Shown: piece after piece, positions 1 to 8,387 of the stretch
Numbering within the stretch: position 1 is the stretch's first letter
How the letters are laid out: the number at the start of each line of letters is the position of its first letter
Translations under genes and position numbers: made by a program
Notes under the pieces: generated by a model
Database searches by the model: none
The model's input: the letters and a program-made list of their open reading frames with translations, nothing else
Told to the model about the DNA's origin: nothing
DNA from: Metaclostridioides mangenotii
GTDB taxonomy: Bacteria > Bacillota > Clostridia > Peptostreptococcales > Peptostreptococcaceae
Direction: 5' to 3'
Length of the DNA stretch: 64,000 nt
Assembly (NCBI RefSeq): GCF_017873185.1
Contig: NZ_JAGGJX010000005.1
Location: forward strand, 1 to 64,000

Positions 1-156
1 CAGATACTATCGTTATCTTTAATATCTGGCTTTATATGGTTTGTTTCTTGTTTTCTTATAAATTAACCTACTGTTTAATTTTCAATGTTCTTTTTCTTTT
101 TTATTTATTTTCTTGCTTGTTGTGTTTCGTTTGTCTCTTTCTTAAGGACAAGTATA

Positions 157-185
157 ACTATATCATCTATTTTTACATGAGTCAA
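157..185 (-). promoter_or_regulatory. Strong promoter and leader of an rRNA operon (gene off the left edge)
   Basis: Read on the minus strand, -35 TTGACT (180-185) and -10 TATAGT (157-162) are separated by exactly 17 bases, with A-tracts upstream resembling an UP element. The transcript would run off the left edge. Its leader (about 90-40) contains GAACATTGAAAATTAAACAG, which resembles the conserved CTTTGAAAACTAAACA-type leader before 16S rRNA in Firmicutes. No ORF is credible in 1-211. The rRNA assignment is inference, because the 16S gene is not in the window. Confidence 0.7.
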
Positions 186-211
186 CACTTTTTTACATTT
201 TTTTTATTTTT

Positions 212-1189
212 TTATTCTTCTTCCATTACTTTATTGTCGATAATCTGTAAATTATAATTTTTTATAACTTCTATCAACATATCGGCATATATTTTCTCTC
301 CACGTTCATTTATCTTAGTGCTGTATCCAGCATCTTCTAAGGATTGTGCTTGATCTGTATAAAGCTTAGACTCAAATAAACCATGTTTTGTGTAACGGCT
401 GTTTTCTGTTAGGAATTTTCCATAATCCCTTACGGAATCTTTTAGAGAACTGTATGATCTAAAGTTTGCAACTATCTTATCATTGTAATTTTCTGTAGTT
501 TCAATTCCAAATTTATCACCATTCCATCTTTTATCTGCTTTTATTCCAAATAAATTATTGCTCTTTTCAGTAAGTACTGAGTTACCCCATCCAGATTCTA
601 ATATAGCTTGGCTAATTGTTATTGAAGGCAGTATTCCATATTCATAATAGTTTTCTACAGCTGCATCCTCCATTTGTTTAATAAATAAAACCCTGTAATC
701 ATTTTTATCAAGTTTTTTTCCTAAAAATACATATTCTAAGTCTGATATATTTTGATGGACTTCTTCTTTTTGTACTTCAGTAAAATTTAACTCATTTAAT
801 ACATTATCAAGTTTTTTTACTTTATATATAGTTTTCCCTTCTTCATCCTTATCTTTTATTAAAAATCTTTCTCCAATTTTTAAACTGTCATTTTTTCTTA
901 CCTCACTTAAATCGCCATCATTTTTTACAGATTCTATAGCTAATAAATCTTTCCAACTCACTTGCGCTTTTCCATCACTAACCTTATCTGCAATATTTAC
1001 ATAGTACTCGACTTTTGCGTTTTCTATATCTTTACTTCCAAATAAATCTTCTAACGTTTTAGTAACATTAAATAAGACAATTATACTTAATACAGTTGTG
1101 ATAGTTATAAAAATTTTTTTCATACCTCTTTTAAATCTGCTATTTCTTCTTTTATTCTTTTTTATACTTTTCTCAGTCTTGTTAGGCAT
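212..1189 (-). CDS. Membrane-anchored glucosaminidase (GH73 peptidoglycan hydrolase)
   Basis: A 325-residue protein with a basic N-terminus, one hydrophobic anchor (about residues 25-42), a 130-residue extracytoplasmic spacer and a C-terminal GH73 glucosaminidase domain (about 165-320). The domain shows the family pattern SQAILESGWGNS, where Glu198 is the likely catalytic acid, followed by NNLFGIKAD and the YSS.KDSVRDYGKFL segment. Such enzymes cleave N-acetylglucosaminyl bonds in peptidoglycan during growth or cell separation. There is no SH3 or LysM wall-binding repeat, so the anchor probably positions it at the membrane. The gene stands alone; its stop lies about 27 bases before the -35 box of the rRNA-type promoter. 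Start ATG is preceded by GAAAGGA. Confidence 0.85.
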   Translation of the reverse strand: MPNKTEKSIKKNKRRNSRFKRGMKKIFITITTVLSIIVLFNVTKTLEDLFGSKDIENAKVEYYVNIADKVSDGKAQVSWKDLLAIESVKNDGDLSEVRKNDSLKIGERFLIKDKDEEGKTIYKVKKLDNVLNELNFTEVQKEEVHQNISDLEYVFLGKKLDKNDYRVLFIKQMEDAAVENYYEYGILPSITISQAILESGWGNSVLTEKSNNLFGIKADKRWNGDKFGIETTENYNDKIVANFRSYSSLKDSVRDYGKFLTENSRYTKHGLFESKLYTDQAQSLEDAGYSTKINERGEKIYADMLIEVIKNYNLQIIDNKVMEEE

Positions 1190-1548
1190 AATTATCCTTT
1201 CTTATTACCAATAAATGAATTTATTTTAATAATTTTAACATACTTATCTTTTTTTAAAAAGATGTACATTTATTAAAATCGATTTATAGAATTTTTTAAG
1301 TTGTAAATATTTTTAAAAATAATTCACCTTTTTTATCATAATTGTATAATTAATGTAAAATATATCTTATATTTTAGTGAGGTAATTATTATTGAAAATT
1401 AATTAAGAAGATGGATGATCTAGAAATGCACACCTCATTAATTGCTTTGAGAATTGCCCTATAGATATTTATACTAAAAAAGATATTACAATAAACTTGC
1501 AATATCTTTTTATTTTGTTATTAAATATATCTAAACTACATATTAAGT
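1190..1548. other. Intergenic region, no gene recognised apart from a terminator
   Basis: This 359-base gap between potD and the glucosaminidase is AT-rich. The plus strand holds a 17-codon ORF (1411-1464) with no good ribosome binding site and no downstream plus-strand gene. A bidirectional terminator lies at 1476-1511. I recognise nothing else. Confidence 0.5.
1476..1511 (-). terminator. Terminator of the pot operon (bidirectional)
   Basis: Stem AAGATATT-CAA / TTG-AATATCTT with one mismatch and a short loop, flanked by A6 on the left and T5 on the right, so it can stop transcripts in both directions. It lies 38 bases beyond the potD stop. Confidence 0.75.
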
Positions 1549-2601
1549 TTATTTTGATTTTAATTCTATCCAAGCCTTATCATAAAGCTTTATGCTATCC
1601 CCAATATCCACAAAAGTCTCGCACTTATTCAAAACTTCATCTGATGGATACGCTACAGGATCGTTTTTAATTTCGTCATCCAAAAGTTCTAAAGCTCCGT
1701 TATTAGGTGTAGAGTAACCTATATACTCAGTATTCACCTTGGCGTTTTCAGGATCCAATAAGAAATTTATAAACATCTCTGCTTCTTTTTTATTCTTATT
1801 TGTATTTGGAATACACATCGCGTCTATCCATTTATTTGTACCTTCTTTAGGTATTGCATACTCTAAATTAGGATTTTCATCCTTTAATGTAACTGCATCT
1901 CCAGAATAGATCATGCCCATGGCTACTTCTTCTCCAAGTAGGCGATCTTTACCTTCATCATTAACATAAGCTAAAACTAAGTCTTTTTGTTTCAATAATA
2001 GTTTTTTCGCCTCTTCAATTTCTTTAGAATTTGTACTGTTCATACTATATCCTAGCTTCTTTAGAGTTATTCCAATAGTATCTCTAACAGAGTCAAACAC
2101 CATCATATTTCCTTTATACTTAGAATCCCAAAGTATATCCCATGATTCTATAGGTTCTTTGACTTCTTTTTTATTGTAAAGTATACCCAGTGTCCCCCAC
2201 ATATAGGGTACACTGTACTCATTAGTTTTGTCATACTCTGGATCTAAAAAACCATCATCTATATATTTAAAATTAGGTATATTTTTAAAATCTATCTTCT
2301 CCAATAAATCTTCATTTTTCATTTTTTCGACCATGTAATCAGATGGAAATACTAAATCGTAGTTTGTACTTCCACTCTTTACTTTTTGGTACATCATTTC
2401 ATTTGTATCGTAAGTTTCGTACTGTACTTTGATTCCAGTTTCTTTTTCAAACTTTTTAAGAAGAGTTTCATCTATATAATCTCCAACATTATATACGTAC
2501 AAGACTTTCTTAGATGTATCTGTAGATTTATTACATCCTGTAAACATCAATACAGACATAATTAAAACAAGTAAAAGAGATAATATTTTTTTTGTTCTCA
2601 T
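1549..2601 (-). CDS. potD: Spermidine/putrescine ABC transporter, binding lipoprotein PotD
   Basis: A 350-residue periplasmic-binding-type protein. The signal peptide ends in the lipobox LMFTGC with the lipidated Cys at residue 23. The mature part follows the PotD/PotF family, including VYNVGDYID near the start, FPSDYMVEKM, and the late segment AEMFINFLLDPENA. It captures polyamine outside the membrane for PotBC. The start ATG overlaps the potC stop by one base, so the two are translationally coupled. It is last in the regulator-potA-potB-potC-potD operon. The family assignment is firm; whether spermidine or putrescine is preferred cannot be read from sequence. Confidence 0.92.
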   Translation of the reverse strand: MRTKKILSLLLVLIMSVLMFTGCNKSTDTSKKVLYVYNVGDYIDETLLKKFEKETGIKVQYETYDTNEMMYQKVKSGSTNYDLVFPSDYMVEKMKNEDLLEKIDFKNIPNFKYIDDGFLDPEYDKTNEYSVPYMWGTLGILYNKKEVKEPIESWDILWDSKYKGNMMVFDSVRDTIGITLKKLGYSMNSTNSKEIEEAKKLLLKQKDLVLAYVNDEGKDRLLGEEVAMGMIYSGDAVTLKDENPNLEYAIPKEGTNKWIDAMCIPNTNKNKKEAEMFINFLLDPENAKVNTEYIGYSTPNNGALELLDDEIKNDPVAYPSDEVLNKCETFVDIGDSIKLYDKAWIELKSK

Positions 2602-3347
2602 TATTTTTTATCCCCTCCTACTATAGACTGTTTTTTATTTGATAATAAAAGTAGTGCTAAAACTACTGTAAACATTATTGTAGATAGAGCGTTTATCTCT
2701 GGTTTAATTCCTCTTCTCGCCATTCCATATATCTCTATAGACAAGTTGCTTACACCATTTCCTGTGTTAAAGAAACTTATTATAAAGTCATCTATAGACA
2801 TTGTAAATGCTATTAAAAATCCTGAGATTATCCCCGGTTTTATTTGAGGAAGAATTACTTTTCTAAGAGCGTACATCGGTGTAGCCCCTAAATCCATTGC
2901 TGTATCTTCAATATTTTCAGGAAGTTGCTTGATCTTAGGTAAAACTGAAAGTATTACATAAGGAGTACAGAACATTATATGAGCTAAGAGCATAGTCATA
3001 AAACCAAATTCCATTTTTACAAATATGAATAAACTCATTATAGCTACGGCTGTAACTATCTCTGTATTTAAAATAGGAATATAGTTAATATTTAAAATCA
3101 ACTTTTTACTCTTTCCTCTCATTTTTACGATCCCTATCGCACTAATTGTACCTATAATAGTAGCAAGAACTGATGCGATGATTGCAATTGTAACTGTATA
3201 ATACAACGCACTCATTATACCTTCATTTTGGAATAATTGGCCGTACCATTTAAATGTGAATCCATCCCATTTAGACATGTACTTGGAATCATTAAACGAA
3301 AATAGTACTAGTGCGAATATTGGTGCATATAAGAATAAGAACACCAA
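2601..3347 (-). CDS. potC: Spermidine/putrescine ABC transporter permease PotC
   Basis: A polytopic inner-membrane permease of the BPD_transp_1 family with the EAA-loop motif DTAMDLGATPMYALRKVILPQIKPG about two thirds in, which contacts the PotA ATPase. The only conventional start is TTG at 3347, but that would cut into the first membrane helix and has no ribosome binding site. The frame stays open upstream through KLKKAISNVYLFL, a typical PotC N-terminus, to an ATT codon at 3389. GGCGGTGG lies just 5' of that ATT, within the end of potB. The true start may therefore be the ATT at 3389, extending the protein by 14 residues and overlapping potB. Confidence 0.88.
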   Translation of the reverse strand: MVFLFLYAPIFALVLFSFNDSKYMSKWDGFTFKWYGQLFQNEGIMSALYYTVTIAIIASVLATIIGTISAIGIVKMRGKSKKLILNINYIPILNTEIVTAVAIMSLFIFVKMEFGFMTMLLAHIMFCTPYVILSVLPKIKQLPENIEDTAMDLGATPMYALRKVILPQIKPGIISGFLIAFTMSIDDFIISFFNTGNGVSNLSIEIYGMARRGIKPEINALSTIMFTVVLALLLLSNKKQSIVGGDKK

Positions 3348-3382
3348 GAATAAATATACATTCGATATTGCTTTCTTTAACT

Positions 3383-4228
3383 TTAAAATAGGAATCCACC
3401 GCCTTCCGTGCCAGTATCATCATCCATCTTAGACATTATAGCCATAGATATAAGGATAATTACCATCATAAACATAGATATTGCGGAACCGAAATTCCAG
3501 TCACCCACTACTGTGAACTGCTGCTCGATTAAATCTCCAACAAGCATTACTTTTCCGCCTCCTAGAAGTCTCGAGATAGCAAATGTCGTTACAGCTGGCA
3601 TAAACACCATAGTTATTCCAGAAAAAACTCCGGGTAAACTTAACGGAAAGATTATCTTCCTAAATACAGTTAAGTTGTTAGCTCCCAAGTCGTGAGCTGC
3701 ATTTATAAGATCTTCATCCATCTTTGACAGCGCTGTGTATATAGGCAGTACCATAAACGGTAAGAAATTGTAAACCATACCCAGAAGTACAGCGTAATTT
3801 GTATAAAGGATATTTATTCCCTCTATTCCGAAAAATCCTAAAAGCGTATTTAAAAGTCCGTTTTTACCCAATATTGCAACCCAAGCATATGTTCTAAGAA
3901 GGAAGTTCATCCACATAGGTAAAATAAATAATAATATTAATTTACCTCTTTTACTTACAGGAAACTTTGAAATTAGAAATGCTACTGGATAGCCAATAAC
4001 AAGACATAACAAAGTTGCACCGCCTGCTAGTACTATTGATCGTCCAAACACCTTAGCGTATATTGGACTTATTACATCTTTGTAGTTCTCAAGAGTAAAT
4101 ACATATCCAGTACCTACTTCTTTAGTAAAGCTAAAAAACACAACTAGTAATAAGGGGATTACTATAAAAATTAGACTCCATACGAAATAGGGATAGGCTA
4201 GAATTGATCTTTTTTGTGTTATCTTCAT
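3383..4228 (-). CDS. potB: Spermidine/putrescine ABC transporter permease PotB
   Basis: A 281-residue permease with about six membrane helices. It carries the EAA loop AAHDLGANNLTVFRKIIFPLSLPG, the docking site for PotA, and a conserved FILPMWMNFLLRTYAW segment typical of PotB. It pairs with PotC to form the polyamine channel. The start overlaps the potA stop by one base (TAATG). The last codons contain GGCGGTGG, which probably doubles as the ribosome binding site of potC. Confidence 0.92.
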   Translation of the reverse strand: MKITQKRSILAYPYFVWSLIFIVIPLLLVVFFSFTKEVGTGYVFTLENYKDVISPIYAKVFGRSIVLAGGATLLCLVIGYPVAFLISKFPVSKRGKLILLFILPMWMNFLLRTYAWVAILGKNGLLNTLLGFFGIEGINILYTNYAVLLGMVYNFLPFMVLPIYTALSKMDEDLINAAHDLGANNLTVFRKIIFPLSLPGVFSGITMVFMPAVTTFAISRLLGGGKVMLVGDLIEQQFTVVGDWNFGSAISMFMMVIILISMAIMSKMDDDTGTEGGGFLF

Positions 4229-5268
4229 TAGCTTCTCACTTTTTTCATTATATGGATGTCTTCTGGATATATATCCATGCCTAATTCAGTACCAATTTCT
4301 GCATTTTTAGTGTTTTGAATAAGCCAAGTTCTTCCATTCTCATCTAATTCCATTTCGTAGTGAACCCCTTTAAATACAGAAGATATAACTTTTCCTTTAA
4401 GCATCCCTTTTGTTGGATCTACCATCTTTATATCTTCTGGCCTTACAACAACTTCTATATTTTCGTTTTTCTCAAAACCATTATCGACGCATTCAAATTC
4501 CATTCCAGAAAATTCAACTCTGTAGTCATCTAACATTACTCCATCGATTACATTACTTTCACCAATAAATTTCGCTACAAAAGCATTTTCTGGCTCATTG
4601 TAAATATCCTCTGGAGTTCCCATTTGTTGTATCTTTCCTTTGTTCATTACAATTATAGTATCAGACATTGTTAAAGCTTCTTCTTGATCGTGAGTTACAA
4701 ATATAAATGTAATTCCAAGCTTTTGTTGGATTCTCTTTAGCTCAATTTGCATCTCTTGTCTTAGTTTTAAATCTAGTGCTCCTAATGGCTCATCTAGTAA
4801 TAACACCTTTGGCTCATTTACTAATGCTCTTGCGATAGCAACTCTCTGTTGCTGTCCACCACTTAGGGACTCGACTTTTCTGTTTTCAAACCCACTTAGG
4901 GCAACAAGCTTTAACATGTCCTTTACCTTTTGGTCTATCATGCTTTTTTCGACTTTTTTAATTTTAAGTCCAAAAGCTATATTTTCATAAACATCCATAT
5001 GAGGAAATAACGCATACTTTTGAAAAACAGTATTAACACTTCTTTCATACGGTGGTACATCGCTAATTTCCTTACCCTCAAAGACTACTTGACCTTCATC
5101 AGCAAACTCAAATCCTGCAATAATCTTAAGTGTTGTAGTCTTACCACAACCACTAGGACCTAATAAAGTCAAAAACTCATTTTTCCTTATCTCCAAGTTA
5201 AAATTATCTAGTACGATATTATCTTCATACGCCTTTGATATATTTTTTAATTCTACAATATTTTCCAA
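4228..5268 (-). CDS. potA: Spermidine/putrescine ABC transporter ATP-binding protein PotA
   Basis: A 346-residue ABC ATPase with Walker [10 protein letters not shown] (about residues 37-45), Q-loop at [10 protein letters not shown], signature LSGGQQQR, Walker B VLLLDEP and H-loop [16 protein letters not shown]-terminal TOBE-type domain (about 240-346) is typical of PotA/MalK importers and often senses substrate or regulators. It powers PotBC. It follows the XRE-cupin regulator by 18 bases and overlaps potB by one base, placing it within a single operon. Confidence 0.93.
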   Translation of the reverse strand: MENIVELKNISKAYEDNIVLDNFNLEIRKNEFLTLLGPSGCGKTTTLKIIAGFEFADEGQVVFEGKEISDVPPYERSVNTVFQKYALFPHMDVYENIAFGLKIKKVEKSMIDQKVKDMLKLVALSGFENRKVESLSGGQQQRVAIARALVNEPKVLLLDEPLGALDLKLRQEMQIELKRIQQKLGITFIFVTHDQEEALTMSDTIIVMNKGKIQQMGTPEDIYNEPENAFVAKFIGESNVIDGVMLDDYRVEFSGMEFECVDNGFEKNENIEVVVRPEDIKMVDPTKGMLKGKVISSVFKGVHYEMELDENGRTWLIQNTKNAEIGTELGMDIYPEDIHIMKKVRS

Positions 5269-5286
5269 TTATCCAACACCTCTCTT

Positions 5287-5826
5287 TTAGAATGATGGAG
5301 GAGTAGTCACCCAAAGAACCTTTGCTATAGTTTTTCCTTCATTTGAAATATAGTGATTTTCGCGTGATCTAAAATAAAAACTCTCTCCCTTTTTAACTTT
5401 CATTTTTTTACTTCCCATATGAACATATATCGATCCTGCCAATACATATCCAAATTCCTCACCTTCATGAGGCTTTTCTTCTTTATATCTTCCTGAAGAT
5501 TCTAGAGTAATTATTATTGGCTCCATCTCATTTTTTTGTGCATTTGGTACTAGCCACTTTAATTTGTAGTTTAACTCTTCATCTTCAGTTTCAAACATAT
5601 CTTCTTTTGTAAAAGTTATTCTTTCATCATTTCTTTCATTAAAAAACTCTCTTAAATCTGTTCCTAAAATTTCTAATATATCTATTAATGTCGCTATGGA
5701 TGGTGATGTCAAATTATTTTCAATCTGTGATATAAAACCTTTTGATAGTTCGCATCTATTTGCTAACTCTTCCTGGGTCAGCTGTTTCTCTATCCTTAGC
5801 CTTCTGATTTTTTCACCGATATCCAT
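5287..5826 (-). CDS. XRE-family regulator with C-terminal cupin (polyamine regulator, PuuR-like)
   Basis: A 179-residue protein with a helix-turn-helix of the XRE class at residues 5-60 (LTQEELANRCELSKGFISQIENN) and a cupin fold at about 105-175 (PHEGEEFGYVLAGSIYVHMG). This domain order is that of PuuR-type regulators, where the cupin binds a small ligand. As first gene of the pot operon it most likely senses polyamine and controls its own operon. Repeats immediately downstream of the promoter (5839-5874) are the probable operator. The ribosome binding site is AGGAGGA before the ATG. Confidence 0.88.
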   Translation of the reverse strand: MDIGEKIRRLRIEKQLTQEELANRCELSKGFISQIENNLTSPSIATLIDILEILGTDLREFFNERNDERITFTKEDMFETEDEELNYKLKWLVPNAQKNEMEPIIITLESSGRYKEEKPHEGEEFGYVLAGSIYVHMGSKKMKVKKGESFYFRSRENHYISNEGKTIAKVLWVTTPPSF

Positions 5827-5838
5827 TTTGTTCCTCCT

Positions 5839-5874
5839 AATTTTTACTAAACATTAAGTTTAATTTTTCTAAAC
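5839..5874 (-). promoter_or_regulatory. Putative operator repeats of the pot operon regulator
   Basis: On the minus strand GTTTAGAAAAATTA and GTTTAGTAAAAATTA form a near-exact direct repeat. The first copy is also an inverted repeat (GTTTA-N7-TAAAC, 5858-5874). It lies between the transcription start predicted from the promoter at 5885-5913 and the ribosome binding site, a repressor position suited to autoregulation by the XRE-cupin protein. Confidence 0.5.
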
Positions 5875-5884
5875 AACATAGCTA

Positions 5885-5913
5885 ATTATATATAAATCCG
5901 CGTATAATTTCAA
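5885..5913 (-). promoter_or_regulatory. Promoter of the regulator-potABCD operon
   Basis: Minus-strand -35 TTGAAA (5908-5913) and -10 TATAAT (5885-5890) with a 17-base spacer, a good sigma-A match. Start of transcription would fall near 5878, about 52 bases before the regulator ATG. Confidence 0.7.
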
Positions 5914-6142
5914 GTATTTTTTATTTTTTTTGTTTTTTTCGTTATTCCTGAAACCAAGTTATATTAATACATTTATCATGAAATTAAAAAATAAGTTTAT
6001 ATTAATAATTTAAAAGTTTAGTGTATGTAACTTCTTTATTTTTTATTTAAAAAAAGCAATTTATTGATATTTTCTATTAATCAATATATCGCAATAATTA
6101 TTATTTTGTATAAATAATTGTTTATAGTAATAGTTTTATAAT
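5914..6142. other. AT-rich intergenic stretch, nothing recognised
   Basis: Very AT-rich sequence between the pot promoter and the decayed acyltransferase with its terminator. No ORF with a ribosome binding site, no clear structured RNA and no repeat were seen. Confidence 0.5.
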
Positions 6143-6174
6143 CAAAAATTGGCCCTCTTACAATGAAAGAGAGC
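6143..6174 (-). terminator. Terminator following the acyltransferase remnant
   Basis: Minus strand: GCTCTCTT, 7-base loop, AAGAGGGC (one G-T pair), then CCAATTTTTG. An 8-bp GC-rich stem with a T-run 15 bases after the last readable codon of the pseudogene. Confidence 0.6.
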
Positions 6175-6188
6175 TCAATATTTTTAGG

Positions 6189-6431
6189 CTAGTTTATAAC
6201 TAAGATTAATTTTTTTGTCAATAAATTCTCAATATATATAGGTTTAAATACCCTGATAAAAATATAAATAACGGAATGTGGAAAGAGTAAACAGGAAACA
6301 ATTCATCTGGTTTTGTAAAATATATAGGTATACCAACATACTTATATATTCCTCCAACATGTCCACTAACTACTAATTCCTAATGCTTTAGCTATAGTAA
6401 TATAGTTTAATTTATCTTCATTTGCTTTCAT
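6189..6431 (-). pseudogene. Remnant of an acyltransferase-3 family membrane protein, N-terminal part
   Basis: Starting from an ATG at 6431 with the site GGAG upstream, the frame reads KLNYITIAKALGI and hits a stop. The next frame continues VVSGHVGG and, after a short loop, FHIPLFIFLSGYL. A further shift gives FKPIYIENLLTKKLI before a stop at 6189. These pieces in this order are the opening of the acyltransferase-3 family (PF01757: D/YIdiaKgiGIllVvlGH ... fhmPLFFflSGyl), which O-acylates surface sugars. Two frameshifts and loss of the remaining roughly 270 residues make it non-functional. The old ribosome binding site and terminator remain. Family call is from motif memory; the decay is seen directly. 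Confidence 0.7.
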
Positions 6432-6542
6432 GCTATTCACTCCTAAGTAATCATTCTCACATTCAACGTTATTAACACTTTTCTACGTTATATTCAATAT
6501 TCAACATAACTTTAAGAAATATCCTAGATAAAATTTATAATT

Positions 6543-8372
6543 TTATCTAATCACCCTTCTCTTCCTAAATAATTTTGTAAATATTAACGCAATAATCATA
6601 ATCAATATAGATATACCAACTATGATTAAATTTTGCTTAGTATTTCCTCTGCCATTAGGATTTTCGCCCATTTTAGGGTTTCCTTTATCTGTTGAAGCTT
6701 CTCTATTTGCTCCGTTTGGATCATTGTTTTTTGTATTCGACTTAACCTCTGCATCTGCAGGTAAATCTCCATTTTGTGGTATATCTCCATTCATAGGAGG
6801 CATATTACCGTTTCTAGGTGGTTGATCTCCATTTTGGGGTAAATTTTCTCCATTATTATTAAAATCTTTTGTATTTCCAATATCCTCTGGAGTATCAGTA
6901 GATGTCTCTGATGTCTCTTCAGTATTTTTATCTTTTACAGATGATGTCTCCCCTGAAAGCTGCGACTTTATAGCATTGCTCATTTTTTGTGCTACTTCTA
7001 GAATTCCTGGAGTTGATTTTTGGCCCTTATTATCACTACTTCCTTCTACTTTTGAGGTCATATTTGTTTTAAAGTCCTCATAACTATAAAATATAGTTGG
7101 ATCGTCTTTAACATATGGGTCTATTAAATCTGCTACTTTTGTTGTCATGTTTTCTAGATAGTCTGAATCTAAATACTTTGTAACTATCTCATTTAAGTAT
7201 TTATGATATTTCTCTTTATACTCACTATCTTTAAGTATTGTAGATACAAGAGGTCGTTCATCCATACTTCCTGTAGTTGGCTCATCTATATATATACTTT
7301 GGTCATCTTTTTGTGCTTCATTGGCCTGATTCCTTTCCTTATCATTGTCTGTTAAATTATCATTCTTAGTTTCTTTATTTGATGCTTGATTTTCTGTTTG
7401 TTGATTATTAGCCGTTTGCCCACTTTTTTCCTCTTTTCTAGACATACCTCCAGCTCCTCCAAAGCCTCCAAAAGACATATTGAAATCCCATGGTAACATT
7501 GTAAATACTCCATCTTGCTCATACAAATAGTAGTTATGAGCAAAGTTTCCTTGGTAACTGTCTAAATTTAGCAAAGCTGTGTTTATCGCAGTATTTTTTA
7601 GCACTGAGTCTACATCTATATACTTCTCTACATCTTCACCTGTTTTTAGTGATTTAAGTAATTTAGTAACATTTGACCAAGAGTTATTCTTCTTATCACC
7701 TTTATAAACTAAAGATGAATAACTCTCGCTGTCGTCATTTTGATAAACTAGTGTAGCTCGCTCTTCAGCCTTATACAATTCTCCAGTTGTATCTCCAAAG
7801 TTATTTTCTAAATAAGAATCTCCTATATCTTCTACTGCAAGATAAAGTCCATGATACTCACCATTTATAGATACTTTTGCAAATGCAAACTCTGGAGTTG
7901 CTAGCCCCATGTCTTTACATATACTGTATGTTATGTATTCTCTCATATACGATGGATCTGAATAATTGTTGTTTAAGTTTAGCGTAGATAAACCTTTCAT
8001 GCTTTGCCCACTATTGTATTTATCAAAACTTATCTTGAAACTGTAACGGTCACTATCGCTGTTGGCAACCGATGTAAGACTGGAGTTACCTTTAGTTCTA
8101 ACTCCCACATTATTGTAAACATCGCCGTTTACACTAACATTGCCTAGTTTGAACTCTTCTTTAATCGCATTTTCATCCATATCTTTTAAATCTTCCTCTG
8201 ATATCTCAAGATTTATATTCATTACTTTTTCTTTATCAAAATATTTTTCAATATATGTATTGTCAAATAGATCAACACTAGTTACGTCAGAAATGCTATA
8301 CAAGCCTATTATTATGCATAAAAATACTGCCATTACTGAGGTCAGTAGCAAAAGACTCTTGTTTTTCTTCAT
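6543..8372 (-). CDS. cotH: CotH-family protein kinase-like surface protein
   Basis: A 609-residue protein with an N-terminal membrane segment (about residues 7-25), a CotH domain (about 45-430) and a Pro/Asn/Gly-rich low-complexity tail with repeats of NGD/PP (about 490-570). It ends in a membrane helix (NLIIVGISILIMIIALIFTKLF) and a basic tip. The CotH hallmarks LPWDFNMSFGGFGG and NNNYSDPSYMREYI are present. CotH proteins in Bacillus spore coats are atypical kinases; this version is anchored at both ends, so it probably works at the cell envelope. It is third in the operon VTC-DUF4956-CotH, a grouping seen in many bacteria. The stop codon is embedded in a short palindrome (6525-6549) with no clear T-run. 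Confidence 0.85.
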   Translation of the reverse strand: MKKNKSLLLLTSVMAVFLCIIIGLYSISDVTSVDLFDNTYIEKYFDKEKVMNINLEISEEDLKDMDENAIKEEFKLGNVSVNGDVYNNVGVRTKGNSSLTSVANSDSDRYSFKISFDKYNSGQSMKGLSTLNLNNNYSDPSYMREYITYSICKDMGLATPEFAFAKVSINGEYHGLYLAVEDIGDSYLENNFGDTTGELYKAEERATLVYQNDDSESYSSLVYKGDKKNNSWSNVTKLLKSLKTGEDVEKYIDVDSVLKNTAINTALLNLDSYQGNFAHNYYLYEQDGVFTMLPWDFNMSFGGFGGAGGMSRKEEKSGQTANNQQTENQASNKETKNDNLTDNDKERNQANEAQKDDQSIYIDEPTTGSMDERPLVSTILKDSEYKEKYHKYLNEIVTKYLDSDYLENMTTKVADLIDPYVKDDPTIFYSYEDFKTNMTSKVEGSSDNKGQKSTPGILEVAQKMSNAIKSQLSGETSSVKDKNTEETSETSTDTPEDIGNTKDFNNNGENLPQNGDQPPRNGNMPPMNGDIPQNGDLPADAEVKSNTKNNDPNGANREASTDKGNPKMGENPNGRGNTKQNLIIVGISILIMIIALIFTKLFRKRRVIR

Positions 8373-8387
8373 ATAAACTGCTCCTCT

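Noticed and set aside
36-257. Plus-strand ORF of 73 codons with hydrophobic translation
   Set aside because: Very Phe/Leu-rich because it reads the pyrimidine-rich complement of the rRNA-type leader; no ribosome binding site and overlaps the glucosaminidase end.
1411-1464. 17-codon plus-strand ORF followed by a terminator, resembling a leader peptide
   Set aside because: No convincing ribosome binding site, no run of one codon, and no plus-strand gene beyond the terminator.
6525-6549. Palindrome overlapping the cotH stop codon as terminator
   Set aside because: The stem is almost all A/T and no T-run follows on the minus strand, so I did not call it a terminator.
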